In this document: piece by piece, positions 36,041 through 46,216 of the stretch
Numbering within the stretch: the stretch's first letter is position 1
Layout of the letters: the number at the start of each line of letters is the position of its first letter
Notes under the pieces: generated by a model
The model's input: the letters and a program-made list of their open reading frames with translations, nothing else
What the model was told of the DNA's origin: nothing
The model's database searches: none
Program-made: the position numbers and the translations under genes
DNA from: Caulobacter sp. Root343
GTDB lineage: Bacteria > Pseudomonadota > Alphaproteobacteria > Caulobacterales > Caulobacteraceae
Reading direction: 5' to 3'
DNA length: 64,000 bases
Assembly (NCBI RefSeq): GCF_001425745.1
Contig: NZ_LMDF01000012.1
Coordinates: forward strand, 335 to 64,334

Positions 36041-36150
36041 TACTGGCCCCCTCCGCGCTTCGCGTTCCTCCCCGGAGGGGGAAGAAGGATCCCACCTTCC
36101 GCCCCCGCTGGGGGCGGACGATCGCGAAGCGATCAGGTGGGGGCCTGCGG
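36041..36150. repeat. Hairpin-rich intergenic element between ada-type gene and hslU
   Basis: Between two convergent genes there are three stacked perfect inverted repeats: CCTCC-CC-GGAGG near 36068-36079, GCCCCC-GCT-GGGGGC at 36101-36115, and GATCGC-GAA-GCGATC at 36120-36134. This kind of G-rich/C-rich element recurs in Caulobacter intergenic regions, to my recollection. It may act as a terminator or mRNA-stabilising structure. No T-run follows. Confidence 0.6.
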
Positions 36151-36152
36151 CG

Positions 36153-37445
36153 TCACAGGATAAAGCGACTGAGATCCGCGTTCGCCGCCAGCGCGCCGAT
36201 ACGCTCCTGCACATAGGCCGCGTCGATGGCGACCGTTTCGCCGCTGCGATCCGCCGCCGAGAAGCTGATCTCCTCGACCACCTTTTCCATGATCGTCTGC
36301 AATCGCCGCGCGCCGATGTTCTCGACCGAACCGTTCACAGCCACCGCCGCGTCGGCCACGGCGTCGATCGCCTCGTCGGTGAAGGTCAGGGTCACGCCCT
36401 CGGTCAGCATCAGGGCCTGGTGCTGGCGGATCAGGTTGGCTTCCGGCTCGGTCAGGATCCGGCGCATGTCGTCACGCGACAGGCCCTTCAGCTCGACGCG
36501 GATCGGCAGGCGGCCTTGCAACTCGGGCAGCAGGTCGCTGGGCTTGGCCACGTGGAAGGCGCCCGAGGCGATGAACAGGATGTGGTCGGTCTTGACCGGC
36601 CCGTACTTGGTCGAGACCGTCGTGCCCTCGATCAGCGGCAGCAGGTCGCGCTGCACGCCCTCGCGGGAGACGTCCGCGCCCGAGCGCTGTGACGAGCTGG
36701 CGACCTTGTCGATCTCGTCCAGGAAGACGATGCCGTGGTTCTCGGCCAGCTCCAGGGCCTCCTGGGTCAGGGCTTCCTGGTCCAGCAGCTTGTCGCTTTC
36801 CTCGGCGATCAGAGGAGCCCAGGCGGCGGAGACGGTGGTCTTGTGGGTCTTGGTGCGGCCGCCGCCGAACGACTTCATCATTTCCGACAGGTTCAGCACC
36901 GCCGCGCCCGGCTGGCCGGGGATCTCGAAGCTTTGGCCGCCGGTGTCGGCCAGCTGCAGCTCGACCTCCTTGTCGTCCAGCTCGCCGGCCCGCAGCTTCC
37001 GGCGGAAGCTGTCGCGGGCGGCGGTCGAGCCGGGGCCGGTCATGGCGTCCAGGATCCGCTCCTCGGCGGCCGCCTCGGCCTTGGCCTTGACGGCGGCGCG
37101 GCGCTTGTCGCGGACCATGCCGAGCGCGCTCTCCACCAGATCGCGGACGATCTGGTCGACGTCGCGACCGACATAGCCGACCTCGGTGAACTTGGTGGCC
37201 TCGACCTTCAGGAACGGGGCCTGGGCCAGCTTGGCCAGGCGGCGGGCGATCTCGGTCTTGCCCACGCCTGTAGGGCCGATCAGCAGGATGTTCTTGGGCG
37301 TCACCTCGTCACGGAGGTCGGCGGGAACCCGGCGGCGGCGCCAGCGATTGCGCAGGGCCACGGCGACGGCCTTCTTGGCCTCGTTGTGGCCGACGATATA
37401 GCGGTCCAGTTCGGAAACGATCTCGCGGGGGGAAAACTCAGTCAT
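36153..37445 (-). CDS. hslU: ATP-dependent protease ATPase subunit HslU
   Basis: HslU (ClpY) unfolds substrates and feeds them to HslV. The 430-residue AAA+ protein has [24 protein letters not shown] split over the N-terminal region, Walker [10 protein letters not shown], the GYVG pore loop, the I domain, a Walker B VFLDEIDK, and the sensor regions near the C-terminus ending LSRFIL. Its start overlaps the stop of the SnoaL-like gene upstream (ATGA), so it is translationally coupled to it and not directly to hslV. Confidence 0.96.
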   Translation of the reverse strand: MTEFSPREIVSELDRYIVGHNEAKKAVAVALRNRWRRRRVPADLRDEVTPKNILLIGPTGVGKTEIARRLAKLAQAPFLKVEATKFTEVGYVGRDVDQIVRDLVESALGMVRDKRRAAVKAKAEAAAEERILDAMTGPGSTAARDSFRRKLRAGELDDKEVELQLADTGGQSFEIPGQPGAAVLNLSEMMKSFGGGRTKTHKTTVSAAWAPLIAEESDKLLDQEALTQEALELAENHGIVFLDEIDKVASSSQRSGADVSREGVQRDLLPLIEGTTVSTKYGPVKTDHILFIASGAFHVAKPSDLLPELQGRLPIRVELKGLSRDDMRRILTEPEANLIRQHQALMLTEGVTLTFTDEAIDAVADAAVAVNGSVENIGARRLQTIMEKVVEEISFSAADRSGETVAIDAAYVQERIGALAANADLSRFIL

Positions 37446-38296
37446 CGGTCGTTGATCAGGGCCTCGAAGATCAGGCGCCACCCATCGGGGCGCTTCTGCC
37501 AGACATGCATATAGTGGCCCGCGACGGAATTTTGACCCGCTTCACGCCATTGCGCTTCGCCGTGCGTCCAGACGAAGTCACCGGCCTTGGACGCGCCGCC
37601 GCCGCGCAGGGTCAGGGCCATGGTGGCCGGGCGCAGGGCCAGCCGCGCCTCGACGGCGTTCGGGGCGAGGGCCCGCGTGCCGCGTGGGCCCAGGATATGG
37701 CCGTCCTGGGCCAGCACGGCCTTGTAGGCCTCGGCGACGTCTTGGCCGGCGGCTTCGGCAAGAGCGGCTTCGCGCGCCCGCACGGCGTCGAAGGCCTTAG
37801 CGGGCGAAGCCTCGCCGGACTGGGCGACAGGGCCGACCATGGCGGGTGTCTCGGGCCCCTGGGCCGAGATCGCGTCGGCCGGTCCGCCGCCGTCGTAGAT
37901 CCAGCGCCACCGGCCGTCGGCGTCCTTGCGCCAGATGCTGGCGTACCAGCCGCCGCGCTTGCCGTTGATCGCCGAAGGCCCGATGGACAGGCCCAGGTCC
38001 CCCGACCGGGCCGCCACCACCCAGGCCGGCCACCATTCCAGCTTCGGCTCGCCTTCTCCGGAGCGCCCGCCATAGAGCGCCTTGGCGCTGACGGGGGCGG
38101 GGCCGAAGACAATCGCGTCGTCGGCCATGTGCTTCAGGAACGAGCTCCGGATGCCCAAGGCCAAGCCGTCGGCGGCGAAGGCGCGTTCGGCGGCTTCGAC
38201 CTGTCGGGCAGGCGATTTGGGAGCGGCTTGAGCGGCATGGGCCAAGGTCAGCGCGACGCCGGCGGCCAGAACGGGCTTGAGCATGGTCTTGAGCAT
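37442..38296 (-). CDS. Secreted SnoaL/DUF4440-like protein
   Basis: A 284-residue protein with a signal peptide (about residues 1-24, ending AQA-AP) and two copies of an NTF2/SnoaL-like fold: residues 31-135 ([19 protein letters not shown] to WRWIYDGG) and residues 170-284 ([18 protein letters not shown] to [11 protein letters not shown]). Such proteins often bind small ligands; the family has no fixed activity. It sits between hslV and hslU and is coupled to hslU. Why a secreted protein is in a cytoplasmic protease operon is unclear. Confidence 0.78.
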   Translation of the reverse strand: MLKTMLKPVLAAGVALTLAHAAQAAPKSPARQVEAAERAFAADGLALGIRSSFLKHMADDAIVFGPAPVSAKALYGGRSGEGEPKLEWWPAWVVAARSGDLGLSIGPSAINGKRGGWYASIWRKDADGRWRWIYDGGGPADAISAQGPETPAMVGPVAQSGEASPAKAFDAVRAREAALAEAAGQDVAEAYKAVLAQDGHILGPRGTRALAPNAVEARLALRPATMALTLRGGGASKAGDFVWTHGEAQWREAGQNSVAGHYMHVWQKRPDGWRLIFEALINDR

Positions 38297-38363
38297 GAAG
38301 GATCTCCCCTGACCCGACCCTGGGCCGGGGAAATCCGTCGCGCATGCCGTTTGCGACGAAAGC

Positions 38364-38927
38364 CTACAGGGCTTCGACGGTCAGGTTGCCGTTGGTGTAG
38401 ACGCAGATCTCAGCGGCGATGGCCATCGCCTTGCGGGCGATCTCTTCGGCCGAAAGGTCCTGGTCGATCAAAGCCTTGCCGGCTGCCAGGGCGTAGTTGC
38501 CGCCCGAACCGATCGCCGCCACCGCCGCGCCGCCGGGGCTTTCACCGGGCTCCAGCACGTCGCCGACGCCGGTGACGGTGTAGATGGCGGTGTTGTCGGC
38601 CACCAGCAGCATGGCCTCCAGCCGGCGCAGATAGCGGTCGGTGCGCCAGTCCTTGGCCAGGTCGACACAGGCGCGGGCCAGCTGGTCGGGATACTGCTCC
38701 AGCTTGGCCTCGAGGCGCTCGATCAGGGTGAAGGCGTCGGCGGTGGCGCCGGCGAAGCCCGCCACCACCTTGCCGCCGGCCAGTCGCCGCACCTTGCGGG
38801 CGTTGCCCTTGACGACGGTCTGGCCCATGGAGACCTGTCCGTCACCGGCGATCACGGTCTGTCCGTTCTTGCGCACCGCCAGAATGGTCGTGCCGTGCCA
38901 GTCTGGGAAGGAAGTCGAGCTTTGCAT
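38364..38927 (-). CDS. hslV: ATP-dependent protease peptidase subunit HslV
   Basis: HslV (ClpQ) is the proteasome-like peptidase. The 187-residue protein has the family core [23 protein letters not shown], split here at the catalytic region. The N-terminal 12 residues before the Thr pair form a propeptide-like extension ending in HG, as usual in alphaproteobacteria, so the catalytic Thr would be Thr13 after processing. The ATG at 38927 is chosen over an upstream open frame. Confidence 0.93.
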   Translation of the reverse strand: MQSSTSFPDWHGTTILAVRKNGQTVIAGDGQVSMGQTVVKGNARKVRRLAGGKVVAGFAGATADAFTLIERLEAKLEQYPDQLARACVDLAKDWRTDRYLRRLEAMLLVADNTAIYTVTGVGDVLEPGESPGGAAVAAIGSGGNYALAAGKALIDQDLSAEEIARKAMAIAAEICVYTNGNLTVEAL

Positions 38928-38982
38928 GGCTTCGCATGTGGCGAGGCCGGGCCGGAGGGTCAAGCGCCATGAGTTTTTCCCG

Positions 38983-39720
38983 ATGAGCTTCTCGGACGTC
39001 GAGGTCGAGCGCTACGCCCGCCATCTGGTGCTGCGCGAAGTCGGCGGTCCCGGCCAGCAGAAGCTCAAGGCCGCCCGGGTGCTGGTGATCGGGGCCGGGG
39101 GGCTGGGCGCGCCGGCGGCGCTGTACCTGGCCGCCGCCGGGGTCGGGACGATCGGCCTGGTCGATCCGGACGCGGTGTCGCTGTCGAACCTGCAGCGCCA
39201 GGTGCTGTACGCCACCGCCGACGTCGGCCGGCCCAAGGTCGAGGCCGCGGTCGAGCGCCTGTCAGCCTTGAACCCGCATACAACGGTCGAGACCCATCCG
39301 GTATGGCTGGACGCGACCAACGCCGGCGACCTGGTGGCGCGGTATGACCTCGTGCTCGACGGCACCGACGACTTCGCCACCCGCTTCGCGGTCAGCGACG
39401 CCTGCCTCGCCCACGGCAAGCCTTTGGTCAGCGGGGCCCTGGGCCGTTGGACCGGCCAGGTCGGGGTGTTCCACGGCCGGCCCTGCTACCGTTGCCTGGT
39501 GCCGGAGGTTCCGCCGGACGCCGAGACCTGCGCCCTGGTCGGTGTGGTCGGGGCCCTGGCCGGGGTGATCGGCTCGATGATGGCGCTGGAGGCGGTCAAG
39601 CTGATCGCCGGCGCGGGCGAGCCCCTGTCCGGCAAGCTGCTGATCTATGACGCCCTGGCGGCCGAGACCCGCACGGTGCGGATCGGGGCTGATCCCCATT
39701 GCACAGCCTGTGGCGCTTGA
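38983..39720 (+). CDS. HesA/MoeB/ThiF-family E1-like adenylyltransferase
   Basis: The 245-residue protein adenylates the C-terminus of a ubiquitin-like sulfur carrier (MoaD or ThiS). It has [18 protein letters not shown], the Rossmann GAGGLGAP motif, [10 protein letters not shown] and [10 protein letters not shown], all typical of MoeB. Cysteine pairs CYRC (residue ~170) and CTAC near the C-terminus fit the zinc site. No moaD or thiS is nearby. An upstream ATG at 38969 is out of frame and closes after five codons. Confidence 0.9.
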   Translation: MSFSDVEVERYARHLVLREVGGPGQQKLKAARVLVIGAGGLGAPAALYLAAAGVGTIGLVDPDAVSLSNLQRQVLYATADVGRPKVEAAVERLSALNPHTTVETHPVWLDATNAGDLVARYDLVLDGTDDFATRFAVSDACLAHGKPLVSGALGRWTGQVGVFHGRPCYRCLVPEVPPDAETCALVGVVGALAGVIGSMMALEAVKLIAGAGEPLSGKLLIYDALAAETRTVRIGADPHCTACGA

Positions 39721-39784
39721 CGAATTTGACAGAACATCGTTCGCTCAGATCCGACAAGGGCGTCCATATCGCGGGGAGGGCGGC

Positions 39785-40747
39785 ATGAAGACCCTGGTGC
39801 GCGGTCTCGCGACCGCCCTGGCGCTGATTGTCGTGCTGGCGGCGATCGGCTGGCTGCTGCTGCAACGGCCCGACATACCCTACGCCGCGCTGGAGGCGCG
39901 GTATGGCTATGCGGACTCGCAGTATGTGGACCTGCCCGGCGGTGTGCGAGCCCACTATCGCGACGTCGGCCCACGCGAAGCGCCGGCGATCGTGCTGATT
40001 CATGGCTTCGCCGCCTCGACCCACGCTTGGGATGAGTGGGTCAAGGCGCTGTCGACGGACTATCGGGTGGTGGTTCTAGACCTGCCGGGCCATGGCCTGA
40101 CACGGACCGGCGCGGCCTATGTCGCGCGTCCGGATGGCTACGAGGCGGTGGTCGACGATCTTACCCGGCGGCTCGGCCTTTCAAGGTTCACGCTCGGCGG
40201 TAATTCCATGGGCGGCGAGGTCGCCTGGACCTATGCCCTGGACCATTCCGACCGGGTGGAGCGCCTGATCCTCGTCGACGCCGCCGGCTGGCCGACGCCC
40301 GGCCGAGGCGGCGGCATGATCTTCAAGTTCCTCGGCAATCCGGTCGGCCGCCGGGTGCTGAAGGACATCGAGATCCGCCCCCTGATGGCCCAGGCCCTGC
40401 GCTCGGCCTATGTGGATCCGAAACTGGTCACGCCGGCCCTGGTCGAGCGCTATGTCGACCTGGCGCGCGGGCCAGGTCATCGCGACATCCTGCTGGGTCA
40501 GCGGCCGCGCCGCGCGGCCACGGCCGCGGATCTGGCGCGCATCCACGTCGCGACCTTGATCATGTTCGGTCAGGACGACCGGCTGATCCCGGCCGCCGAC
40601 GGCGAGCAGTTCCACAAGGCCATACCGGCCGCGACCCTGATCCTCTATCCGGGCGTCGGCCACCTGCCGATGGAGCAGATCCCGCAGCGATCGGCGGACG
40701 ATCTGAAGGCCTGGCTGGCGGCGCATCCGGCGCCGGCCGAGCCTTAA
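39785..40747 (+). CDS. Alpha/beta hydrolase with N-terminal membrane anchor
   Basis: The 320-residue protein has a hydrophobic N-terminal segment (about residues 5-25) and a periplasmic-side hydrolase domain: HGFAASTHAWDEW oxyanion loop, the nucleophile motif GGNSMGGE, Asp in FGQDDRLIP, and His in GVGHLPMEQIP. The catalytic triad is complete. The substrate is not evident. Its stop overlaps that of the convergent dehydrogenase gene at 40744-40747 (TTAA). Confidence 0.85.
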   Translation: MKTLVRGLATALALIVVLAAIGWLLLQRPDIPYAALEARYGYADSQYVDLPGGVRAHYRDVGPREAPAIVLIHGFAASTHAWDEWVKALSTDYRVVVLDLPGHGLTRTGAAYVARPDGYEAVVDDLTRRLGLSRFTLGGNSMGGEVAWTYALDHSDRVERLILVDAAGWPTPGRGGGMIFKFLGNPVGRRVLKDIEIRPLMAQALRSAYVDPKLVTPALVERYVDLARGPGHRDILLGQRPRRAATAADLARIHVATLIMFGQDDRLIPAADGEQFHKAIPAATLILYPGVGHLPMEQIPQRSADDLKAWLAAHPAPAEP

Positions 40748-41730
40748 AGCATCGACGGAATGACCCGGTCCGGCGGCCGGTGGCCGTCCATGAAGGTCTT
40801 TACGTTGACGATGACCTTCTCGCCCATGTCTATCCGGCCCTCGACGGTGGCCGAGCCCATGTGCGGCAGCAGCACGACATTGGGCAGCTTCAGCAGCTTG
40901 GGATTGATCGCGGGCTCGTGCTCGTAGACGTCCAGGCCGGCGCCGGCGATCTCGCCGCGCGCCAGCATGTTGGCCAGGGCCCCCTCGTCGATCACCTCGC
41001 CGCGGGCGGTGTTGACGACGATGGCGTGCGGCCGCAGCAGTTTCAGTCGGCGGGCCGACAGCAGGTGATAGGTGGCCGGGGTGTGCGGGCAGTTGACCGA
41101 AACGAAGTCCATCCGGGCCAGCATCTGGTCCAGGCTTTCCCAGTAGGTGCAGCCCAGCTCCTCGGCGATGCGCGGGCTGACCGGCTTGCGGTTGTGGTAG
41201 TGCACCTGCATGCCGAAGGCCTTGGCGCGACGGGCCACGGCCTGGCCGATCCGGCCCATGCCGATGACGCCCAGGCGCTTGCCCCACAGGCGGCGGCCCA
41301 GCATCCAGGTCGGCGACCAGCCGTGGAAGCCGCCCGCCTTGACCACTTCCGCGCCTTCGACGATCCGGCGCGAGGCGGCCATGATCAGGGTCATGGTCAG
41401 GTCGGCGGTGTCTTCGGTGAGAACGCCGGGCGTATTGGTGACGATGATGCCGCGGGCGTTGGCGGTGGCGACGTCGATATTGTCGACGCCGGCCCCGAAA
41501 TTCGCGATCAGCTTGAGCCGATCGCCGGATCGCGACAGAAGGCGGGAGTCGATACGATCGGTGATCGTCGGCACCAGCACGTCGGCCCGGCTCATGGCGT
41601 CGACCAGTTCATCCGCCGTCAAGGGTTTGTCGGAGACGTTCAGTTCGGTGTCGAACAGTTCGCACATCCGCGTCTCCACCGGATCGGGGAGTTTGCGGGT
41701 GACGATGACTTTGAGCTTGCGGGCGGCCAT
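40744..41730 (-). CDS. D-isomer 2-hydroxyacid dehydrogenase (glyoxylate/hydroxypyruvate reductase type)
   Basis: The 328-residue NAD(P)-dependent enzyme has the family motifs: NFGAGVDNIDVATA, the Rossmann GMGRIGQAVARR, the Arg in NTARGEVIDE, Glu in LDVYEHEP and His in VLLPHMGSAT. It most resembles glyoxylate/hydroxypyruvate reductases (GyaR-like), though formate or phosphoglycerate dehydrogenase relatives cannot be ruled out from sequence alone. Confidence 0.87.
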   Translation of the reverse strand: MAARKLKVIVTRKLPDPVETRMCELFDTELNVSDKPLTADELVDAMSRADVLVPTITDRIDSRLLSRSGDRLKLIANFGAGVDNIDVATANARGIIVTNTPGVLTEDTADLTMTLIMAASRRIVEGAEVVKAGGFHGWSPTWMLGRRLWGKRLGVIGMGRIGQAVARRAKAFGMQVHYHNRKPVSPRIAEELGCTYWESLDQMLARMDFVSVNCPHTPATYHLLSARRLKLLRPHAIVVNTARGEVIDEGALANMLARGEIAGAGLDVYEHEPAINPKLLKLPNVVLLPHMGSATVEGRIDMGEKVIVNVKTFMDGHRPPDRVIPSML

Positions 41731-41802
41731 GGGCGGTTTGAAAAGCTCTCACTGACGGGCGTTTGAAAGCTGTAGCAAAGGGGCCCGAAGGGGCCAAGCA
41801 AC

Positions 41803-42351
41803 ATGCCGTCGAAAACAGAACAACGTTCGTCTCGCACGCCACTTGGAGCCGGTTTCGCCCTGGCCGTGGTCGGAATTGTGTCCGCCCTGGCGGGGCCGGC
41901 GGCCGCGGAGGGTCCGAAGATCACCCCGTCGGGCCTGGACGTGCCGCGCTACGTCTCGCTGAAATATGCCGAGGTCAATGCGCGCAACGGCCCGGACGAG
42001 GCCCATCAGCTGCTGTGGATCTATCATGCCAAGGGCCTGCCCGTGCAGGTGATCGCCGAAACGCGCGAGTGGCGGCGGATCTGCGATCCGGAGGGCGGCG
42101 TGGCCTGGGTGCACAAGCGCACCACCGACGGCCGGCGCTCGGCCATGCGCGTGCAGCCCACGAACGCGCCTTTGCTTAGCGCCCCCAAGGCGGGGGCCAA
42201 GATCAGCGCCTATCTTAAGGGCCGATCCATCGCCAGCCTCGACAAATGCGAGAAGGGCTGGTGCCGGCTGCGCGCTGACGGCTCGTCCGGCTGGGCGCGG
42301 GAAAGCGACATCTGGGGCGCGGATCCGGCGGTCCAGTGCCGCAAGGGCTAG
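41803..42351 (+). CDS. Secreted protein with two SH3-like (DUF1058-type) repeats
   Basis: A 182-residue protein with a signal peptide (about residues 16-35, ending AAA-E) and SH3-like folds: residues 50-105 (YVSLKYAEVNARNGPD to EGGVAWVHKRT) and 118-175 (RVQPTNAPLLSAPKAGAKI to SGWARESDIWG). Conserved Cys in RICD and two in KCEKGWCRL suggest a periplasmic disulphide. This fold binds peptidoglycan or proline-rich ligands. It precedes the fab genes by 59 bases. Confidence 0.82.
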   Translation: MPSKTEQRSSRTPLGAGFALAVVGIVSALAGPAAAEGPKITPSGLDVPRYVSLKYAEVNARNGPDEAHQLLWIYHAKGLPVQVIAETREWRRICDPEGGVAWVHKRTTDGRRSAMRVQPTNAPLLSAPKAGAKISAYLKGRSIASLDKCEKGWCRLRADGSSGWARESDIWGADPAVQCRKG

Positions 42352-42410
42352 GAACGCCCTTCGACAGGGAAACGTTGAGGCCTGACCCGCCGCCGTGCTA
42401 GGGCGTCCCC

Positions 42411-42926
42411 ATGCAGAAGAACGCCTATACCTTCGAAGAACTTCTGGCCTGCGGCCGCGGCGAGCTGTTCGGCCCCGGAAACGCCCAGCTGCCGGCCCCG
42501 CCGATGCTGATGTTCGACCGGATCGTGCGGATCGAGTCCGACGGCGGCAAGTACGGCAAGGGCTATGTCGAGGCCGAGTTCGACATCAATCCGGACCTCT
42601 GGTTCTTCGGCTGCCATTTCATCGGCGACCCGGTCATGCCGGGCTGTCTGGGCCTCGACGCCATGTGGCAGCTGGTCGGCTTCTTCCTGGGCTGGTCGGG
42701 CGCGCCCGGCCGTGGCCGCGCCCTGGGCGTCGGCGAGGTCAAGTTCACCGGCCAAGTGACGCCGGACGTCAAGAAAGTCGTCTACAAGATCGACCTCAAG
42801 CGGGTGATCATGCGTAAGCTGGTCATGGGAATCGGCGAAGGCGTTCTGGAAGCCGATGGTAAGGTGATCTACGAGACCAAGGACCTGAAGGTCGGCCTGT
42901 TCACGGCCGAGCAGATGGCGTCTTGA
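42411..42926 (+). CDS. fabA: 3-hydroxydecanoyl-ACP dehydratase/isomerase
   Basis: FabA dehydrates and isomerises the C10 intermediate to start unsaturated fatty acid synthesis. The 171-residue protein has the catalytic His in [21 protein letters not shown], split over the active-site helix, and Asp in the same helix. It is next to fabB, the usual pair. Confidence 0.95.
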   Translation: MQKNAYTFEELLACGRGELFGPGNAQLPAPPMLMFDRIVRIESDGGKYGKGYVEAEFDINPDLWFFGCHFIGDPVMPGCLGLDAMWQLVGFFLGWSGAPGRGRALGVGEVKFTGQVTPDVKKVVYKIDLKRVIMRKLVMGIGEGVLEADGKVIYETKDLKVGLFTAEQMAS

Positions 42927-43013
42927 TCGGTTAGAAGACAAAGATCCATTGGACGAGACCGGCCGTTCGAGAGCCGGCCCCCTGATGGTTGGGGGGAGAA
43001 GAGGATTAGAGAC

Positions 43014-44228
43014 ATGCGTCGCGTCGTCGTCACCGGACTGGGAATCGTCTCGTCCATCGGCAACAACGCCAATGAAGTCCTGGCGTCGCTGCGCGAGGCC
43101 AAGTCGGGGGTGGTCGCCGCCCCCGAATACGCCGAGCTGGGCTTCCGCTGCCAGGTTCACGCCGCGCCCCAGATCGAATGGGAGCCGCTGGTGGATCGCC
43201 GCGCGGCCCGTTTCCTGTCGCCCGGCCTGGCCTACGCCCACATCGCCATGGAACAGGCGATCGCCGACTCTGGTCTTGGCGAGACCGAGGTCTCGAACGA
43301 GCGCACCGGCCTGATCGTCGGTTCGGGCGGCCCCTCGACCAGCATCATTGTCCAGGCCGCCGCCACCACGAAGGAAAAGGGTCCCAAGCGGATCGGTCCG
43401 TTCGCCGTGCCCAAGGCCATGAGCTCGGGCCCGTCGGCGGTGCTGTCGACCTGGTTCAAGATCCGCGGCATCAACTATTCGATCAGCTCGGCCTGCGCGA
43501 CCAGCGCTCACTGTATCGGCGCGGGCGCCGAGCAGATCCAGCTGGGCAAGCAGGACATCGTCTTCGCCGGCGGCTGCGAGGAGCTGGACTGGACCCTGTC
43601 GAACCTGTTCGACGCCATGGGCGCCATGAGCAGCAACTTCAACGACCGCCCGGCCGTGGCCAGCCGCGCCTATGACAAGGCCCGCGACGGCTTCGTGATC
43701 GCCGGCGGCGCCGGCGTCGTGGTGCTGGAAGAATACGAGCACGCTAAGGCGCGCGGGGCCAAGATCTACGGCGAACTGGTCGGCTACGCGGCCAATTCCG
43801 ACGGCTACGACATGGTCGCCCCGTCGGGCGAGGGCGCGGCGCGCTGCATGAAGCTGGCCATGGCCGAGGCTGGCGGCCGGACCATCGACTATCTGAACCC
43901 GCACGGCACCTCGACGCCGGTCGGCGATAGCAAGGAGATGGGCGCGGTGCGCGAGGTGTTCGGCGACAAGCCGCCGATGATCTCCTCGACCAAGTCCCTG
44001 ACCGGCCACAGTCTGGGCGCGGCCGGCGCGCAGGAGGCCATCTACTCGATCCTGATGCTCAACAACGGCTTCGCGGCCGAGAGCGCCCATATCGAGGAAC
44101 TGGATCCCGAATTCGCCGACCTGCCGATCCTGCGCAAGCGGGCCGACAAGGCGCTGGAAACGGTGATGTCCAACAGCTTCGGCTTCGGCGGCACCAATGG
44201 CACGCTGATCTTCAGCCGCGTCGACTAG
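43014..44228 (+). CDS. fabB: 3-oxoacyl-ACP synthase I
   Basis: FabB elongates cis-3-decenoyl-ACP and is needed for unsaturated fatty acids. The 404-residue thiolase-fold enzyme has the nucleophile Cys in [12 protein letters not shown] (near residue 162), the His in [11 protein letters not shown], and the His in [10 protein letters not shown], with GFGGTNG near the C-terminus. It is 87 bases after fabA; the gap holds a hairpin with the arms GACCGGC and GCCGGCC (about 42957-42979). Confidence 0.95.
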   Translation: MRRVVVTGLGIVSSIGNNANEVLASLREAKSGVVAAPEYAELGFRCQVHAAPQIEWEPLVDRRAARFLSPGLAYAHIAMEQAIADSGLGETEVSNERTGLIVGSGGPSTSIIVQAAATTKEKGPKRIGPFAVPKAMSSGPSAVLSTWFKIRGINYSISSACATSAHCIGAGAEQIQLGKQDIVFAGGCEELDWTLSNLFDAMGAMSSNFNDRPAVASRAYDKARDGFVIAGGAGVVVLEEYEHAKARGAKIYGELVGYAANSDGYDMVAPSGEGAARCMKLAMAEAGGRTIDYLNPHGTSTPVGDSKEMGAVREVFGDKPPMISSTKSLTGHSLGAAGAQEAIYSILMLNNGFAAESAHIEELDPEFADLPILRKRADKALETVMSNSFGFGGTNGTLIFSRVD

Positions 44229-44235
44229 GACGCCG

Positions 44236-46140
44236 TTGGCGACCGCCCGCGAGGCCTTCGCCCTCTACCAAGCCGGCCGGATGGCCGAGGCCGCCGCTCT
44301 GTGCGAGCGGCTGGTGGTCGAGACGCCCAGCGTCGAGGCCTGGCATCTGCTGGGCGTCGCGCGGCTTGGGTTGAACCAGGCCCAGGCGGCGCTGACCGCG
44401 CTGGACGCCGGCTTGGCGCTGGATACTAAGCGACCTGGCTTACTATCCGCGCGGACCTTGGCCCTGACCGCCTTGACGCGGGACGAGGAGGCGGTGGTCG
44501 CGGCGCGAGCGGCTCTGGTCGTCGATCCCGAAAATTCCCCGGTTCTCAACGCCTTGGGCGTCTCCCTCCGACGCCTCGGGCGACCCGGCGAGGCTCTCGT
44601 CGCTTATGATGCGGCCCTGGCCATCGAGCCCGACTTCGTCGACGTCCTCTGCAATCGTGGGATCGCGCTCACCGACCTGGGCCGGTTCGAGGACGCCCTG
44701 GCGGCCCACGACCTGGCCGTCCGCGCCGCGCCGCGTGAAGCGAGGGCCCTGGCTAACCGCGCGGCCCTGCTGTCGCTGCTGAACCGCCCGGCCGAGGCCG
44801 CGCGCGACCTGGAAGGCGTGCTGGAGCTCGACCCCCTCTATCCCCGCGTCGCGGGCGACCTGATGTGGGCGCGCCGCCAGATCTGCGACTGGAGCGAGGA
44901 CGCGGCGCTGGACATGCTGGTCAAGGCGGACCTGAAGCTCGGCCGGCCTTCCATCGCGCCGTTCGCGGCCCTGGCGATCTTCGACATCCCGGTCCTGCAT
45001 CGCCGTTGCGCCCAGCTGAGCGCGCCGCCGGCGGTTACGCCGCCGGTATGGCCGGTCCGACCGGCGGGCCAGCGGATCCGCATCGCCTATCTGTCCTCGG
45101 ACCTGCATGAGCACGCTACCGCCCGCCTCCTGGCCGGAGTGCTCGAGGCGCATGACCGATCGCGGTTCGAAATCTTCGCTGTCTCGTACGGCCCGGAGAC
45201 CGGCGGCCCGATGCAGGCCAGATTGAAGGCGGCCTGCGAACACTGGATCGAGGCGCGCGGCCTGAGCGACGCGGCGACCGCCGCCTTGTGCCGTGACGCT
45301 GGCGTTGACATCGCCGTCGACCTGAAGGGCTACACTCAGGACGGTCGCCCGGGGATCCTGGCCCATCGCGCCGCGCCGGTTCAGGTCAGCTGGCTGGGCT
45401 ATCCGGGCACGCTGGGCGCCCATGCCGACGTCGTGATCGCCGATGCCGTGACCCTCCCGCCAGGCGCCGAGTCCGATTGGTCCGAGGCGGTGGTCCGCCT
45501 GCCGCTCTACCAACCCAACGACGCTTTGGGCGCGGTTCTACCGCCGCCGAGTAGAACTCGGGCGGGCCTACCGAACGACGCCTTCGTCTTCTGCTGCTTC
45601 AACAACCCTTCCAAGATTACGCCGGAAACCTTCGACGCCTGGATGGCGATCCTGAAGGCGGCGCCGGAGAGCGTGCTGTGGCTCTATGCCGGCGCGCCGG
45701 GGGCGGCCGACAACCTGCGGGCCCATGCGGCCGCGGCGGGGATCGCGCCGGATCGCCTGATCTTCGCCGAGCCCGTCTCCCATGCCGAGCATCTGGCCCG
45801 CCACGCCCTGGCGGACCTGGTGCTGGACACCTGGCCCTACGGGGCCCACACCACCGCCAGCGACGCGTTGCGGATGGGCGTCCCGCTCCTGACCTTGCCG
45901 GGCGCGAGCTTCGCCAGCCGGGTCGGCGCCAGCCTGCTAACCGCGCTCGACGTACCGGAGCTAATTGCCGTGGACAGGGCCGCCTACGTCGCCAAGGCCG
46001 TCGGATTGGCGGCCGATCGAACGGCGCTTGCGGTGTTCAAAGCGCGTTTGGGCAAGGCCTTGGAGACTTCCGGCGTCTTCGATCCGACCGTCTTCACCCG
46101 GTCGCTGGAAGCCGCCTTCGCCGGTATGGCCACGCGCTGA
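44236..46140 (+). CDS. TPR protein with O-GlcNAc transferase-like (SPINDLY) domain
   Basis: The 634-residue protein has N-terminal tetratricopeptide repeats (about residues 1-190, with the A-L-A-x-x-P pattern every 34 residues) and a C-terminal Glyco_transf_41 domain: YLSSDLHEHA near residue 285, VDLKGYTQDGR, VSWLGYPGTLGA, FNNPSKITPETFDAW, and APGAADNLRAHAA. This is the architecture of bacterial OGT-like glycosyltransferases, including Caulobacter proteins that glycosylate flagellins. It begins 7 bases after fabB with a TTG preceded by AGGAC. Acceptor unknown. Confidence 0.85.
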   Translation: MATAREAFALYQAGRMAEAAALCERLVVETPSVEAWHLLGVARLGLNQAQAALTALDAGLALDTKRPGLLSARTLALTALTRDEEAVVAARAALVVDPENSPVLNALGVSLRRLGRPGEALVAYDAALAIEPDFVDVLCNRGIALTDLGRFEDALAAHDLAVRAAPREARALANRAALLSLLNRPAEAARDLEGVLELDPLYPRVAGDLMWARRQICDWSEDAALDMLVKADLKLGRPSIAPFAALAIFDIPVLHRRCAQLSAPPAVTPPVWPVRPAGQRIRIAYLSSDLHEHATARLLAGVLEAHDRSRFEIFAVSYGPETGGPMQARLKAACEHWIEARGLSDAATAALCRDAGVDIAVDLKGYTQDGRPGILAHRAAPVQVSWLGYPGTLGAHADVVIADAVTLPPGAESDWSEAVVRLPLYQPNDALGAVLPPPSRTRAGLPNDAFVFCCFNNPSKITPETFDAWMAILKAAPESVLWLYAGAPGAADNLRAHAAAAGIAPDRLIFAEPVSHAEHLARHALADLVLDTWPYGAHTTASDALRMGVPLLTLPGASFASRVGASLLTALDVPELIAVDRAAYVAKAVGLAADRTALAVFKARLGKALETSGVFDPTVFTRSLEAAFAGMATR

Positions 46141-46216
46141 GCCGACCGGAAAGGGTTCCGCCCGGCGCGAGCCCCTGCTAACCACGGTCAACGATTTGCG
46201 AAAGAGGGCCCGACAC

